Positions 63,278 through 64,000 of a DNA stretch of 64,000 nucleotides are shown one piece after another. The notes beneath the pieces are model-generated. The model had not been told where the DNA came from and searched no databases. It worked only from the letters and a program-made list of their open reading frames with translations. The DNA comes from Rhizocola hellebori (GTDB lineage: Bacteria > Actinomycetota > Actinomycetes > Mycobacteriales > Micromonosporaceae): the NCBI RefSeq assembly GCF_016862955.1, contig NZ_BONY01000049.1:1-64000 (forward strand), read 5' to 3'. Position numbers and translations under genes: made by a program. How positions within the stretch are numbered: position 1 is the first letter of the stretch; every line of letters begins with the position of its first letter.

Positions 63278-64000
63278 ATGTTCCGTCCCATAGCAAGCGC
63301 AACTACTTTCGCCTTGGTGAGCGTCTTGGCCGTCGCCGCTGCCGCTGTACCGGCTTCGGCCGCTGTCATCTGCAACCGCTTCTGCGACGGCCGCAACGCT
63401 GCGCTGTCGCCCACGGATCGGCAGCCACTGCCCGCCGCCACGGTCTGGGGCAGGCGCATCACCTTGCACCTCAACGACACCGACGCGATGGGCTGGGCGT
63501 CCATCGACAGCGGCGACGCCACCGATCGGGTCTGGCTCGACCGTTCCTTCGACTCTGGCCGCACTTGGGCGGCCAACGCCAATCTCGGCGACACCGCCAT
63601 CCCGGCCGGGCAGCGCACCACCCGAACCCTTATGTACAACAACGACGACTGGGCGGGCCGTGGCGTGGGCGCGCTGCGCGCCTGCGGCAAAGCCGGGAAC
63701 CGGCCCGAAATCGCCTGCACCACGTGGGCCAGAACCACCTGGAACGCCGGCGAAAGGCGCACCGCGGCGGCCACCGGGCTGATGATGTTCTACAACCAGA
63801 ACATCGGCCTGTTCAACACCACCGGCTGGTGGAACTCGGCGAACGCGCTCACCGCCATCATCGACAACATCCGCCTGACCGGCATGGCCAGCTACAGCTA
63901 CGCCATTTCGACCACCTTCAGCCGGCACGGCAGCTTCAACAACGAGTACCTCGACGACACCGGCTGGTGGGCCATGGCCTGGATCGGCGCCTACGATCTG
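63278..64000 (+). CDS. Secreted glycoside hydrolase family 76 (alpha-1,6-mannanase-like), C-terminus outside window
   Basis: This gene is cut by the window end; 241 residues are visible. GGAGGA lies upstream of ATG 63278. Signal peptide ends near ...VPASAAVI. A short beta domain with several Cys (about 30-160) precedes the (alpha/alpha)6 GH76 barrel, which starts at [35 protein letters not shown]. The catalytic pair D226-D227 in [18 protein letters not shown] is intact. GH76 enzymes are endo-alpha-1,6-mannanases acting on yeast or mycobacterial-type mannan. It follows the DUF1080-containing gene, probably in the same LacI-controlled unit. Confidence 0.9.
   Translation, partial: MFRPIASATTFALVSVLAVAAAAVPASAAVICNRFCDGRNAALSPTDRQPLPAATVWGRRITLHLNDTDAMGWASIDSGDATDRVWLDRSFDSGRTWAANANLGDTAIPAGQRTTRTLMYNNDDWAGRGVGALRACGKAGNRPEIACTTWARTTWNAGERRTAAATGLMMFYNQNIGLFNTTGWWNSANALTAIIDNIRLTGMASYSYAISTTFSRHGSFNNEYLDDTGWWAMAWIGAYDL

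Overview
The window is chromosomal DNA from a high-GC actinomycete. Coding sequences show strong G/C bias at third codon positions, with frequent GTG and TTG starts. Gene content fits a filamentous soil organism: SARP/AfsR-type and STAND (NB-ARC) regulators, many secreted hydrolases, DinB-fold proteins of the mycothiol-dependent type, a GH15 trehalase-like enzyme and a SigE-type ECF sigma factor. A Streptosporangiales or Pseudonocardiales relative is possible, but genus cannot be decided from this sequence. I found no rRNA, tRNA, CRISPR array, insertion sequence, prophage or secondary-metabolite megasynthase.

Layout. 1-8.5 kb: the start of a discoidin-domain secreted protein, a two-gene membrane-protein operon, then a secreted SGNH-like protein with internal dockerin-like calcium loops, a GH2 glycosidase and a DUF2625 protein. 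8.7-14.1 kb: a TPR-SARP regulator, a small secreted protein, a HIT-like protein, a probably frameshifted membrane protein, and an ECF sigma factor with a membrane-anchored partner. 14.1-25.7 kb: a TetR gene behind a palindromic operator and a long nested hairpin, then GlsB/YeaQ, DinB, DksA-like, GH15, MarR with a divergent NAD(P)-binding reductase, a methyltransferase, a CapA-like lipoprotein, MFS, P450 and a diguanylate cyclase. 26-33.6 kb: a large S8 protease, a LysM protein, an operon of rhomboid protease, J-domain membrane protein and unknown protein, another DinB, and a CBM2-like protein. 33.6-42.1 kb: a shortened SARP-NB-ARC regulator, a second S8 protease, an HTH protein, a C39-like peptidase and an XRE-NB-ARC-TPR regulator; both NB-ARC genes sit behind 11-bp-periodic direct repeats. 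42.1-49.8 kb: an Hsp70 with an HTH/GrpE-like partner, a three-repeat secreted protein, a TetR/esterase divergon, a kinase with a ParB-like tail, an AadA-like aminoglycoside nucleotidyltransferase, DUF1905 and DinB. 49.8-55.3 kb: a methyltransferase, a diiron ferritin-like oxygenase, a GMC oxidoreductase, two tandem 100-residue Cys-rich paralogues and an MFS transporter. 55.3-64 kb: GH43, a P1 peptidase, a LacI regulator, a giant PA14/propeller/discoidin/DUF1080 protein and the start of a GH76 alpha-1,6-mannanase. This last part looks like a locus for degrading fungal or yeast-type mannan under LacI control.

The most unusual items are the tandem Cys-rich 100-residue pair (53.3-53.9 kb), the HTH/GrpE-like partner of the Hsp70, the kinase/ParB-like fusion, the nested 116-nt hairpin ahead of the TetR gene, and the two SARP-box-like repeat arrays. 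Most gene functions are read from motifs by eye; no database search was run.
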